A stretch of DNA of 64,000 bases from NCBI RefSeq assembly GCF_001696455.1, contig NZ_MAUJ01000013.1:1-64000 (forward strand), written 5' to 3'. This DNA is from Pseudoalteromonas luteoviolacea. Lineage in GTDB: Bacteria; Pseudomonadota; Gammaproteobacteria; Enterobacterales; Alteromonadaceae. The first letter of the stretch is position 1. Each line of letters starts with the position of its first letter. Shown here in pieces: positions 44,215 through 52,409 of the stretch. The position numbers were made by a program, and so were the translations under genes. The notes beneath the pieces are model-generated. The model saw nothing but the letters and a program-made list of their open reading frames with translations, did no database searches and was not told the DNA's origin.

Positions 44215-44430
44215 ACAAAGTGAGTTGACGGCTTATTTTGTTAAGTACGCTAAATTGTTTCAAGACCCTGAAACACGTGGTGCACACGTAAAATGCACGG
44301 TTGCAGGTGCTTTGCTCTAACGCCCCTTAAAGTAAAGCACACTCAACCCACTTACTATTTTACTTGCTACATTGCTCATATCGGTGACGGTAGATATGAT
44401 CATGAAAAGCCCGCTTAAGCGGGCTTTTTT
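44213..44430 (+). ncRNA. Fur-regulated RyhB-like small RNA, copy 2
   Basis: A predicted transcript of about 218 nt with the same plan as copy 1. The GTTTC/GAAAC hairpin (44257-44261, 44270-44274) has loop AAGACCCT. The third stem is GTGCTTT (44307-44313) with AAAGCAC (44334-44340), unlike copy 1 in sequence but still paired, enclosing the conserved TAACGCCCCTTAAAGTA. ACATTGCTCATAT is at 44369-44381, then TCATATC/GATATGA and the terminator. Its middle part (about 44275-44305) is the least like the other copies, which may give it its own targets. Confidence 0.8.
44405..44430 (+). terminator. Intrinsic terminator of sRNA copy 2
   Basis: AAAAGCCCGC-TT-AAGCGGGCTTTTTT: strong GC stem with six Ts. 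Confidence 0.93.
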
Positions 44431-44541
44431 ATTTTTAGTACAGCTACGCTAATCATGCTATGACATTCAATTTGCTATATCGCCCACTCTTTCGCACTTG
44501 TACAACCATACAAAACTTTGAATAAACCCCAATGATACAAA

Positions 44542-44601
44542 TGAGAATTATTTTCAAATAAGTATTGACACTCACCTTAATCTAATTGATAATCAATCTC
44601 A
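44542..44601 (+). promoter_or_regulatory. Promoter and two Fur boxes of sRNA copy 3
   Basis: TTGACA at 44565-44570 and GATAAT at 44588-44593, 17 bp apart, with different spacer sequence from copies 1 and 2. Fur-like boxes TGAGAATTATTTTCA (44542-44556) and TGATAATCAATCTCA (44587-44601). Start expected near 44600. Confidence 0.85.
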
Positions 44602-44817
44602 ACAAAGCGGAATTGCACTCACTTTGTTGACGTACTCAAATTTGTTTCTCGACCCCGAAACACGTGTTGCGCACGAAAACAGCTTTAGGTTGTCAGTGAA
44701 GAACCTTAACGCCCCTTAAAGTAATTCACTAACAACCGACTTACTATTTTACTTGCTACATTGCTCATATCGGTGACGGTAGATATGAACCTAAAAGGCC
44801 CTAACAGGGCCTTTTTT
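44600..44817 (+). ncRNA. Fur-regulated RyhB-like small RNA, copy 3
   Basis: A predicted transcript of about 218 nt with the same plan. The GTTTC/GAAAC hairpin (44644-44648, 44657-44661) has loop TCGACCCC. The third stem is AGTGAA (44695-44700) with TTCACT (44725-44730), and can extend by TTGT/ACAA beyond one mismatch; again different bases, same pairing. CGCCCC lies at 44710-44715 in its loop. ACATTGCTCATAT is at 44758-44770. The terminator has a different GC stem from copies 1 and 2, so the three genes have diverged separately under structural constraint. Confidence 0.8.
44793..44817 (+). terminator. Intrinsic terminator of sRNA copy 3
   Basis: AAAAGGCCCT-AAC-AGGGCCTTTT followed by further Ts. 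Confidence 0.93.
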
Positions 44818-44909
44818 ATTTTCGGAAATATGTACCTGTAATCAAGTGTAATGGCGTTGCATTTGTACCCTTGTTAGAGTTGCGTCTCCTTGATTACGCG
44901 CCATCCACT

Positions 44910-46328
44910 ATGACCAAAACACGCTATCGATATAATTTAATTTTGACGATACTGCTACTCACCGGATTCATATTCACGAGCTGGTTTAGCTTGATCATTG
45001 CTAAACAGTCGTTGTTTCAGGGAATTGAGAATGATGCACTGCCCCTCACTAGCCACCTAATTCACACCGATCTACAAAAACAACTGCAAGCCCCTATCAT
45101 TATTTCTTCGCAAATGGCCAACAATACGTTTTTACATGCTTGGCTCGCAAAAAAGAACGAAGATAAGCGGGTGCTCTTTGAATATCTAAGACAGACGCGT
45201 GCCGACTACGATGCCGTGACCAGCTTTTTGGTCACCAGTGATGATAAAACCTATTATCGTTACGATGGTCAAGTAACTCAGCTCAACACTCGTGATCAGC
45301 AAGATAGCTGGTATCAAGAAACTTTGGATAACGCACATGCATATACGCTCAATGTGGATCTAGACCCGAGGGATGACCATCAAGCCATCGTCTTTGTGAA
45401 CCATAAAATACAACCTCAGGAGCAAGTTTTAGGCATCACTGGTGTTGGTGTGAAGCTCGATCACTTGAAACGCCTCATCGACAAATACCAGCATATATAT
45501 AATCGCAAAGTTTATTTTATTGATCACAAAGGCCGCCTGCTCTTTTACACGGATTCGACGTTCACCGATGATACCATTACGGATAAGTTTGGCAGCCACA
45601 GCGCGAAGCTCTTAAATAAGAAAAACTATAAACTGCGCTTAGAGCAAGATGAACAGACCATTTTCATCAACTCTCGTTATTTAGAACAATTTGGCTGGTA
45701 CTTAGTCGTTGAACAATCACTCAATCAAGACAACTCATTTTCCGACACTTTGTATATCAATTTACTCATGGGTGTCGTTATCACTACGGTCATTTTATTT
45801 AGTGCTCAGCTCACATTTAACCACTACCAAAAGCGCTTAGAAAAAATGGCAACGTACGACAAGCTCACAAATACCTATAACCGCCAAGCGTTTGAACCTT
45901 TATTACAAGCACAACTAAACAAAGCACGTAACCAATTTACTCCCTTGGTCATGCTGATATTAGATGTTGATCATTTTAAACAAGTCAATGACCGCCATGG
46001 GCACCTAGTGGGTGACAAAGTCCTCGCACATGTGGCACAGATTTGTAAAACCGTCGTGGGGTCCCGTGGCTTTACCTGTCGATGGGGGGGTGAAGAGTTT
46101 GTAATCTTGTTGCCTAAAACGACTTTGAATGACGGCCAAGCGCTGGCGGAACAAATTCACAATACATTAGCGCAAAGCCAATGTGAGGTAAAAGTAACGG
46201 CAAGCATGGGCATTGCCCAGTATCATATTGACGAATCGGAAGATGGGCTGTTAAAACGTGCCGATGCAGCATTATACAAAGCCAAGAGCACTGGCCGAAA
46301 TCGCTCAGTGCTCGCTGAAGCCGCTTAG
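44910..46328 (+). CDS. Cache-domain diguanylate cyclase
   Basis: The frame opens with TTG at 44871, but the ATG at 44910 is the likely start (472 residues): it places basic residues and a membrane helix (about 10-30) at the N-terminus. No good ribosome binding site is seen for either. A periplasmic dCache-like sensor (about 40-270), with a FLVTSDDKTYYRYDG strand pattern, is followed by a second helix (about 285-305) and a GGDEF domain. LDVDHFKQVND is present and the active site GGEEF lies at 393-397. An RxxD inhibition site is absent, so product feedback through it is not expected. The promoter must lie right after sRNA copy 3's terminator. Confidence 0.9.
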   Translation: MTKTRYRYNLILTILLLTGFIFTSWFSLIIAKQSLFQGIENDALPLTSHLIHTDLQKQLQAPIIISSQMANNTFLHAWLAKKNEDKRVLFEYLRQTRADYDAVTSFLVTSDDKTYYRYDGQVTQLNTRDQQDSWYQETLDNAHAYTLNVDLDPRDDHQAIVFVNHKIQPQEQVLGITGVGVKLDHLKRLIDKYQHIYNRKVYFIDHKGRLLFYTDSTFTDDTITDKFGSHSAKLLNKKNYKLRLEQDEQTIFINSRYLEQFGWYLVVEQSLNQDNSFSDTLYINLLMGVVITTVILFSAQLTFNHYQKRLEKMATYDKLTNTYNRQAFEPLLQAQLNKARNQFTPLVMLILDVDHFKQVNDRHGHLVGDKVLAHVAQICKTVVGSRGFTCRWGGEEFVILLPKTTLNDGQALAEQIHNTLAQSQCEVKVTASMGIAQYHIDESEDGLLKRADAALYKAKSTGRNRSVLAEAA

Positions 46329-46329
46329 T

Positions 46330-47274
46330 TTATCGGCGGTTTTTTCTTGCCCGAGCGCGGCGCTGACGCTTTTCTTCTTCACGCGCTGCTTTTTTTGCCT
46401 CTGCTGCAGCACGAATTTCTGCCACCATCTGCTCTTCATCTTCTCGCATTTGTGGCGTTTCCATAGTCACACGTCCAAGGATTGCATCACGTAATTCATT
46501 GATGAGGATTTCAGACATTTTATGTGTGTCGACTTGGTTACCACCGCGAATACACCCGCGCTTACGACCCGCCATTTCAATAAAGGTCCAGTCACACTCT
46601 GGTAACTCATCAATTTTGTAGCGGCTGCGCAATAACTCCGGATAAGCCTTCAATAAATACTCTGCGGTATAACTCGCCACTTCTTCATAATTAATGGCCG
46701 TGTCACGAATGGCCCCTGTTGCAGCCAATCGATAACCAGAGTTTTCATTTTCTACTTTTGGCCAAAGCATACCTGGGGTATCGTACAACATAATGCCATC
46801 ATCTAAGCGAATGCGCTGCTGTGCTTTGGTGACCGCAGGCTCATTACCCGTCTTCGCCACAATGCGGCCCGCTAAAATATTAATTAACGTCGATTTGCCA
46901 ACATTGGGGATCCCCATAATCATGGCTTTAAGCTGTTTATCCTGACCCACTTTGTGTGGCGCAAGTTTTTTACATAACGTATTAATGCGGTGTACTTCTG
47001 CCGCTTTGTCATGGCCGAAAGCAAGCGTTTTTACGCCGTCTTCTTGCTCAAAATATTCCATCCAAGCTTTGGTCATATCCGAGTCGGCAAGATCTGCTTT
47101 ATTCAAGATTTTGATGACCGGTTTATCACCGCGTAGCTGTGTTACCATTGGATTTTCACTGCTGTATGGGATACGTGCATCGAGCACTTCAATAATGACA
47201 TCCATCTGCGGCATGATCTCTTTGATCTCATTACGCGCTTTATTCATATGCCCAGGAAACCATTGGATGGCCAT
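46330..47274 (-). CDS. ylqF: Ribosome biogenesis GTPase YlqF (RbgA)
   Basis: A circularly permuted GTPase that assists late 50S subunit assembly. The start at 47274 gives 314 residues (MAIQWFPGHMNKAR...), with GGAGAG upstream; an in-frame ATG five codons earlier is less typical. Motifs run in permuted order: NKAD (G4), then GIPNVGKSTLIN (G1) and DTPGMLWPK (G3). The C-terminal extension is unusually rich in Lys, Arg and Glu (about 285-314), as expected for an RNA-binding tail. Converges on the diguanylate cyclase with a 1-bp gap. Confidence 0.92.
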   Translation of the reverse strand: MAIQWFPGHMNKARNEIKEIMPQMDVIIEVLDARIPYSSENPMVTQLRGDKPVIKILNKADLADSDMTKAWMEYFEQEDGVKTLAFGHDKAAEVHRINTLCKKLAPHKVGQDKQLKAMIMGIPNVGKSTLINILAGRIVAKTGNEPAVTKAQQRIRLDDGIMLYDTPGMLWPKVENENSGYRLAATGAIRDTAINYEEVASYTAEYLLKAYPELLRSRYKIDELPECDWTFIEMAGRKRGCIRGGNQVDTHKMSEILINELRDAILGRVTMETPQMREDEEQMVAEIRAAAEAKKAAREEEKRQRRARARKNRR

Positions 47275-47378
47275 AAAAAATCTCTCCAAAACTAAAATCT
47301 GTGGCTATTTTAACGTAAAACGCACCAGATAGATAAATCTTGATATACTGATGCTTTAAAAACTCTCTGCGCACTATC

Positions 47379-47915
47379 ATGGCACTAAAATCGACAATCT
47401 TAAAAGCACATTTAAATATCAGCGACATGGACAGACATGTTTATACCGACAAGTCTCTAACTATTGCACAGCACCCATCAGAAAATGAACAGCGTTTAAT
47501 GGTGCGCTTACTTGCGTATATCCTGCAATATAATGAAGAGTTGTCATTTACTAAAGGCCTATGTGTAGATGATGAACCTGCGGCTTGGCAAAAAAATCTC
47601 ACTGACGATATCGAGCTTTGGATCGATATTGGCTTACCGGATGAAAAACGACTAAAAAAAGCAGCGGTAAAAGCGAAGCAAGTGGTGCTGTATACCTATG
47701 GTGAAAACACCCAAGAGATCTGGTGGAAGAAAAACCAATCTGCGGCAAATCAGTACAATAACCTTGCTGTTTTCAGCTTACCTTTTAGTGCAACATCACA
47801 GATGACCGAACTGTTCGCTCGTTCGATGGATTTGACAGCGACCATTCAAGATGGCGAAATATGGCTAAGCAATACAGAGCATAGCGTGCAAATTACGCCG
47901 CAGCGTTTAAAGTAG
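47379..47915 (+). CDS. yaeQ: YaeQ family protein
   Basis: A 178-residue cytoplasmic protein. MALKSTILKAHLNISDMDRHVY and the later LTDDIELWIDIGLPDEKRLKKAAVKAKQV pattern are those of the YaeQ family, which has a restriction-endonuclease-like fold of unproven function. E. coli YaeQ was once proposed as an RfaH suppressor. It is followed at 8 bp by a hydrolase gene in the same direction, probably one operon. Confidence 0.9.
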   Translation: MALKSTILKAHLNISDMDRHVYTDKSLTIAQHPSENEQRLMVRLLAYILQYNEELSFTKGLCVDDEPAAWQKNLTDDIELWIDIGLPDEKRLKKAAVKAKQVVLYTYGENTQEIWWKKNQSAANQYNNLAVFSLPFSATSQMTELFARSMDLTATIQDGEIWLSNTEHSVQITPQRLK

Positions 47916-47923
47916 GGGAAGCC

Positions 47924-48529
47924 ATGAAAGTAAAGCGGGTGGTCGTATTACACGGTTTATATATGTCGGGTTTTGTGATGCAACCGCTGTGTAAGCGCTT
48001 GGAAAAAACGGGCTGCGATATCCTCAACCTTACCTACAATACACTCGACCCAGACAAGCAAGCCATATTTCGCAAGATTGATGAGTTTGTTGATGATCAA
48101 CCTACTGCGCTAGTGTGTCACTCAATGGGCGGGTTGGTCGCCAGAGACTACTTAATGAATGCCTCTGAACAAAGCCTGTGTGTTAAAAAAGTCATCACTT
48201 TAGGCACTCCTCACAAAGGCAGTGCCATTGCCAAACATATGCATGATAAAGGGTTTGATAGGCTGTTAAAAAACAGTGTTGAATACTTGTTGACTGAGGC
48301 CAATACATGGCCCTTTAGTGCCCGCCTTTATAGCATTGCCGGCGACCTTCCAATAGGCTTGATGCCCCTATTGCAGAAGGGCAGTCGCTCCGACGGGACT
48401 GTTTTACTAGATGAGACCAAACTAAAAGGCATGGCTGAGCACAAAATATTTCACCTCAGCCACACCACTTTAATTTATTCGCGCAGTGTAATGGATTACA
48501 TCATTGAAATTTTACACCGTGATGAGTAA
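47924..48529 (+). CDS. Alpha/beta hydrolase, lipase-like
   Basis: A 201-residue hydrolase without a signal peptide. VVVLHGLYMSG near the start forms the oxyanion region and VCHSMGGLVARDYL carries the nucleophile serine. ITLGTPHKGS is the usual strand after it in PGAP1/triacylglycerol-lipase-like proteins, and FHLSHTTLIYS supplies a candidate histidine. The substrate is unknown. Probably cotranscribed with yaeQ. Confidence 0.85.
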   Translation: MKVKRVVVLHGLYMSGFVMQPLCKRLEKTGCDILNLTYNTLDPDKQAIFRKIDEFVDDQPTALVCHSMGGLVARDYLMNASEQSLCVKKVITLGTPHKGSAIAKHMHDKGFDRLLKNSVEYLLTEANTWPFSARLYSIAGDLPIGLMPLLQKGSRSDGTVLLDETKLKGMAEHKIFHLSHTTLIYSRSVMDYIIEILHRDE

Positions 48530-48530
48530 C

Positions 48531-48740
48531 TCACTTGTCTGCTTTTTGTGCAACTTTGTAAGCAACTAAAGCGATGATACCCATAATCAGTGGCACAGGT
48601 GCTGCTAAATAGCCAAATGCGTCTGAATTAGCGTAACTTGCGCCTGCAAGGTGGCCCACTAAACCAACGACAAAAGCAACTAATGCAATGACAACGACGG
48701 TAAGCTCGCCTCTATGCTGTGACTTTGTTTTACCTTTCAT
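48531..48740 (-). CDS. Small hydrophobic membrane protein
   Basis: A 69-residue protein with two membrane helices (about 13-33 and 45-63) and basic ends (MKGKTKSQHRGE... and KVAQKADK). AAGGAGAGC precedes the ATG, so translation is likely. No family recognised. It ends one base after the hydrolase gene on the other strand. Confidence 0.72.
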   Translation of the reverse strand: MKGKTKSQHRGELTVVVIALVAFVVGLVGHLAGASYANSDAFGYLAAPVPLIMGIIALVAYKVAQKADK

Positions 48741-49105
48741 AGTGCTCTCCTTGATAATTCTAACGCCCTAATTGATAAAGGTTAATAATGAATAGGACGT
48801 TTTGCCCTCTCATTATGGCCTTACAGAGAGTATAAAAATTGACCTACATCAAGCGTCATATGTACAAATAATTCCCTCTCATGACTCATTGCGATGGATC
48901 AAGCAAGTAAAGAGCTACCTGACAAACTGGCAAACTTTAAGCTAGTGCAAACACCTTTTTCGATGACGCCAATCGCTTTTCCTCGTTGGCCAAGTAACTG
49001 AGCTTAAGCCAAACTAGATGTCATAGCGTTGATGCGAGCACAGCCTCTCAACATACATTATTTCTGCGGTGCACACCGCACAACTTAACTTAGGGTAGAA
49101 AAAAT
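48741..49105. other. Intergenic region upstream of dps
   Basis: About 365 bp between two divergent genes with no supported gene. It should hold the dps promoter. I looked for a clear OxyR or Fur site and could not identify one with confidence. Confidence 0.55.
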
Positions 49106-49573
49106 ATGAGTAATAGCATTGGATTAGACGCACAAAAAAGTCAGCAGCTGGTAGAGTCTCTAAATACGTTATTAAGCAGCTACCAAATTCAATATATGAA
49201 TGCCCGCAGCTTTCATTGGAATATCAAAGGCAGAGAGTTTTTTGAGTTACATGTTAAGTTTGAAGAGATTTACAACCAATTACTGCTCAAAGTTGACGAG
49301 TTAGCAGAACGTATACTTACAATTGAAGGTACACCGCTTCATGCGTTTAGTGACTATCTATCAATTAGTGAGATCAGTGAGGCAAAGGGCGTACAGAATG
49401 GACCTGAAGCAGTTGCAATACTACTGGATGGTTTTACACAACTAATCAAGACCCAACGCGCTATTTTGACGCAAGCTTCAGATGCTGAGGATGAAGGTAC
49501 AGCTTCGCTGATGAGTGACTATATTACAGAGCAAGAAAAGCTGGTTTGGATGCTTAAAGCATATTTGGGCTAA
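49106..49573 (+). CDS. dps: Dps-family ferritin-like protein
   Basis: A 155-residue member of the Dps (DNA protection during starvation) family. Twelve subunits form a shell that oxidises Fe(II) with hydrogen peroxide and stores iron. The inter-subunit ferroxidase ligands are seen in ARSFHWNIKGREFFELHVKFEE (first His, second His, Glu) and VDELAERI. There is no lysine-rich N-terminal tail, so DNA binding by the E. coli mode is doubtful. Translation is favoured by AGGGTAG before the ATG. Confidence 0.9.
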   Translation: MSNSIGLDAQKSQQLVESLNTLLSSYQIQYMNARSFHWNIKGREFFELHVKFEEIYNQLLLKVDELAERILTIEGTPLHAFSDYLSISEISEAKGVQNGPEAVAILLDGFTQLIKTQRAILTQASDAEDEGTASLMSDYITEQEKLVWMLKAYLG

Positions 49574-49575
49574 TA

Positions 49576-49980
49576 CTACTCACTCAGCCACTGAGCGGCA
49601 CCCCGATTCGTGGGGTGCTGACTCAGATATGTAGCAACATCAAGATACAACTGCACTTGAATATCGCTTTGTGAGCACAGCTCACTGATTATTTTTCTAG
49701 AGAGCGCATTAATGCCAATGTAGTCTATACGGCGATACCCTCGCCGCTCCATATCTACAAAGTAGTCCTTGAGCGCATCGATACTATCCACTGTCGTCAT
49801 TTCAAATTCACTCAAGTTAATGACAGCACAATAAAGCTGACCAGGATCATACTTGCGCCACATGCGACGCGCTTCTTGTTCCAGCGCTGTCATTCCCTCG
49901 CAATTAAAAGCCCCAACTAAGTTAACAAAAACATTGGGGGGCGTGATATCAATTTGCCATTGCCCGTGTACCGTAAACAT
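49576..49980 (-). CDS. STAS-like domain protein
   Basis: A 134-residue cytoplasmic protein with GAGGG before the ATG. The alternating strand/helix pattern (VFVNLVGAFNCEGMTALEQEARRM, LYCAVINLSEFEMTTVDSIDALKDYF) resembles STAS or SpoIIAA-like domains, which act in partner switching or membrane binding. A conserved serine of the anti-sigma antagonist type is not obvious. No partner lies nearby. Function unknown. Confidence 0.65.
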   Translation of the reverse strand: MFTVHGQWQIDITPPNVFVNLVGAFNCEGMTALEQEARRMWRKYDPGQLYCAVINLSEFEMTTVDSIDALKDYFVDMERRGYRRIDYIGINALSRKIISELCSQSDIQVQLYLDVATYLSQHPTNRGAAQWLSE

Positions 49981-50032
49981 GCCACCCTCTCTAATACCTT
50001 AAATGCGGCACAAAAAGCACCGCGGTAATTGA

Positions 50033-52102
50033 TTAGTCAGCTTGTAGCTCGGGAAGCAAAGAAATGAAAAAAGCCATTTCAAGTGCTTTTTCATGTAAGC
50101 TTTTGAACCTACCCGACGCGCCACCGTGACCCGAGTCCATATCTGTTTTAAAGACCAAGAGATTATTATCTGTCTTTAACTCTCTCAGTTTCGCGACCCA
50201 TTTCATTGGTTCCCAATACTGAACTTGAGAATCATGTAATCCCGTCGTAACCAGAGTATTAGGATAGCTCTTTGCCGCCAGATTGTCATAGGGAGAATAA
50301 GATAAAATAACATCGTGATACTGCTTATCATTGGGGTTACCCCACTCGTCATATTCATTCGTGGTAAGGGGTATAGTTTCGTCCAACATGGTCGTTAATA
50401 CATCCAGAAACGGAACGTGGCAACCTATGCCGCGGTAAAGCTCTGGCGCTTGGTTTATAACCGCTCCCATCAATAGACCACCTGCGCTGCCACCCGATGC
50501 AAAAATTTTGTCTGACGCACCATATTTCATCTCTACCAATGCGCGCGTGACGTCAACAAAATCGTTAAAGCTATTTTCTTTGTATTCTTTCTTGCCAAAA
50601 TCATACCACTGACGCCCAAGCATTTCTGAGCCTCTAATATGGGCAATAACATACACAAACCCTCGGTCTAAAAGACTAAGGGTTGAACTTGAGAACACGG
50701 GATCAATCGTATACCCATATGCGCCATAACCATACTGCAACAGAGGGTTAGTGCCATCTTTGTTGAACAGTGATTTTCGATACACAATCGACACAGGCAC
50801 CTTTGCGCCGTCTCGAGCTGGGATATGCAACCGCTCTGACGCATAATCTGCTGGACAAAAGTCACCAAGTACTTTGACCTGCTTTTTAAGCACTTTTTGG
50901 CCCGTTACCAAGTCACAATCATAAACACTACTCGGTGTGGTCAAACTCGAATAAGTGACGCGCACTGTTTTGGCGCTTGGCTCTGGGTTGTACCCAACAC
51001 CAGCGTAATAGCACTCATCTTCAAACCCGAGCTGATAACTTGAACCTTGATAATCATGTACAACAAATCTGATTTGTCCACGCTCGCGCTCAGTGATAAC
51101 AAAGTGACTGTCAAACAGTTCCAGTCCCTCAATGAGTACCTGTTCACGATGGGCAATGATCTCTACCCATTTACTCGGGTCATTAATATCAGCGGCCGTA
51201 GCACGCACCATACGAAAGTTCTTGGCATCATTGTTTGTTAGCAGGTAGTAGTCGTCTCCAAATTTTTCGATACCATACTCATGACCTTCTTGACGTGCCA
51301 ATAAACGCTTAAACTCTCCACTTGGGTTGTTGGCATCTAAAAACAGCGTATCACTGGTTTCGGTTGCAGACAGATAGATAAAAATTTGGCTTTCATCTCG
51401 ACTTTTGCCTAAGCCCATATAAAACTGTCGATCTTGTTCCTCATAAACGAGTACATCATCGCTTTGAGGTGTGCCGAGCACATGGCGATAAACTTGAAAA
51501 CCAAGTAAAGTTTGGAGATCCTTTTTTACGTAGAAAACAGATTTATTGTCATTGCCCCACACAATTTGACCTTCTGTTTCTACAAGCACATCGTCTAACA
51601 ACGTCTTGGTAGCAATGTCTTTAAACCGAGTGGTATAAATGCGGCGACCATCAATGTCTTCACTGTATGCAAGCAACGTATCATCAGGACTCACCATCAG
51701 CTCAGCAAGTTCATAAAACTCATGCTCTTTTGCTAACTCATTAACATCGAGCAGTAATTCTTTGTTGTCCATTTGCTCGTTTGAGCCACGATAATGACGG
51801 CCATACTCTTCTTCACCGCTTACCTCATTGGTATACCAGTAGCGCCCATCTTTTACCGGCACAGATGAGTCATCTTTAACAATACGCCCTTTCATCTCTT
51901 CAAAAAGCGTATCCTGTAACGCAGTATGCGGTTCCATCACCGCTTCACAATAGCTGTTTTCGGCTTTTAAATGTTCCAGAACGTCTTCGTTTTGACGGTT
52001 ATCATCGCGCATCCAGTAATAATTATCTGTCCTTTGATGGCCATGAATTTCCATTTTATGGGGTACTTTTTTTGCCACTGGTGGGGTAAGCGCTTTGGTC
52101 AT
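50033..52102 (-). CDS. ptrB: Oligopeptidase B
   Basis: A cytoplasmic S9A serine peptidase that cuts short peptides after Arg or Lys. The 689-residue protein lacks a signal peptide and starts with the family pattern HGHQRTDNYYWMRDD. The propeller domain spans about 70-400; the hydrolase domain carries QYGYGAYGYT, the nucleophile Ser539 in ASGGSAGGLLMG, the aspartate region LVTTGLHDSQV and the histidine in SGHGGASGR. EC specificity is inferred from overall resemblance to E. coli PtrB. Confidence 0.92.
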   Translation of the reverse strand: MTKALTPPVAKKVPHKMEIHGHQRTDNYYWMRDDNRQNEDVLEHLKAENSYCEAVMEPHTALQDTLFEEMKGRIVKDDSSVPVKDGRYWYTNEVSGEEEYGRHYRGSNEQMDNKELLLDVNELAKEHEFYELAELMVSPDDTLLAYSEDIDGRRIYTTRFKDIATKTLLDDVLVETEGQIVWGNDNKSVFYVKKDLQTLLGFQVYRHVLGTPQSDDVLVYEEQDRQFYMGLGKSRDESQIFIYLSATETSDTLFLDANNPSGEFKRLLARQEGHEYGIEKFGDDYYLLTNNDAKNFRMVRATAADINDPSKWVEIIAHREQVLIEGLELFDSHFVITERERGQIRFVVHDYQGSSYQLGFEDECYYAGVGYNPEPSAKTVRVTYSSLTTPSSVYDCDLVTGQKVLKKQVKVLGDFCPADYASERLHIPARDGAKVPVSIVYRKSLFNKDGTNPLLQYGYGAYGYTIDPVFSSSTLSLLDRGFVYVIAHIRGSEMLGRQWYDFGKKEYKENSFNDFVDVTRALVEMKYGASDKIFASGGSAGGLLMGAVINQAPELYRGIGCHVPFLDVLTTMLDETIPLTTNEYDEWGNPNDKQYHDVILSYSPYDNLAAKSYPNTLVTTGLHDSQVQYWEPMKWVAKLRELKTDNNLLVFKTDMDSGHGGASGRFKSLHEKALEMAFFISLLPELQAD

Positions 52103-52360
52103 GTATCTGTTCCTGATTTATTCTTATTTATCCAGTCTATCACAGCCAAGAACTTGGTACAGCTGCGAGTTTGGCACTGTATATATTCATAAAAACAGTC
52201 TGCTAGCTTACAATAAGTCCGTGCGCTAGCACTGTATATAAGTTATCACTTGTCTTATCAGACGCTTTGAAATGATAATACTTTATAACATAACAAACAC
52301 AAACCTGTAGAAAGGGAATGTAACGAGGCTGACACCATCTCGAGTTTTACAAAAATACAA
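52103..52360. other. Intergenic region between ptrB and the RND pump
   Basis: About 260 bp with no supported gene. It carries the ptrB promoter and 5' region on the minus strand. Confidence 0.55.
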
Positions 52361-52388
52361 AAAAACCCAGCATAAAAGCTGGGTTTTT
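52361..52388. terminator. Intrinsic terminator of the RND operon
   Basis: AAAAACCCAGC and GCTGGGTTTTT pair in an 11-bp stem around a 6-nt loop, A/T flanked on both sides; it lies 21 bp after the RND permease stop on the minus strand. Confidence 0.92.
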
Positions 52389-52409
52389 AAATGTGTGTAA
52401 AATGCTGAC

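Noticed and set aside
43809..44817. Small peptides encoded by the sRNAs
   Set aside because: I found no open frame with a start, ribosome binding site and conserved residues shared by the three copies; changes keep base pairing instead.
43740..44830. The three-fold repeat read as a CRISPR array, insertion-sequence remnant or enterobacterial-type intergenic repeat
   Set aside because: Period is about 390-400 bp, no short direct repeats or terminal inverted repeats are present, and each unit has a complete promoter-to-terminator layout.
49106..49573. Dps as part of the Fur-controlled sRNA locus
   Set aside because: It lies more than 4 kb away with its own upstream region, and no clear Fur box was found before it.
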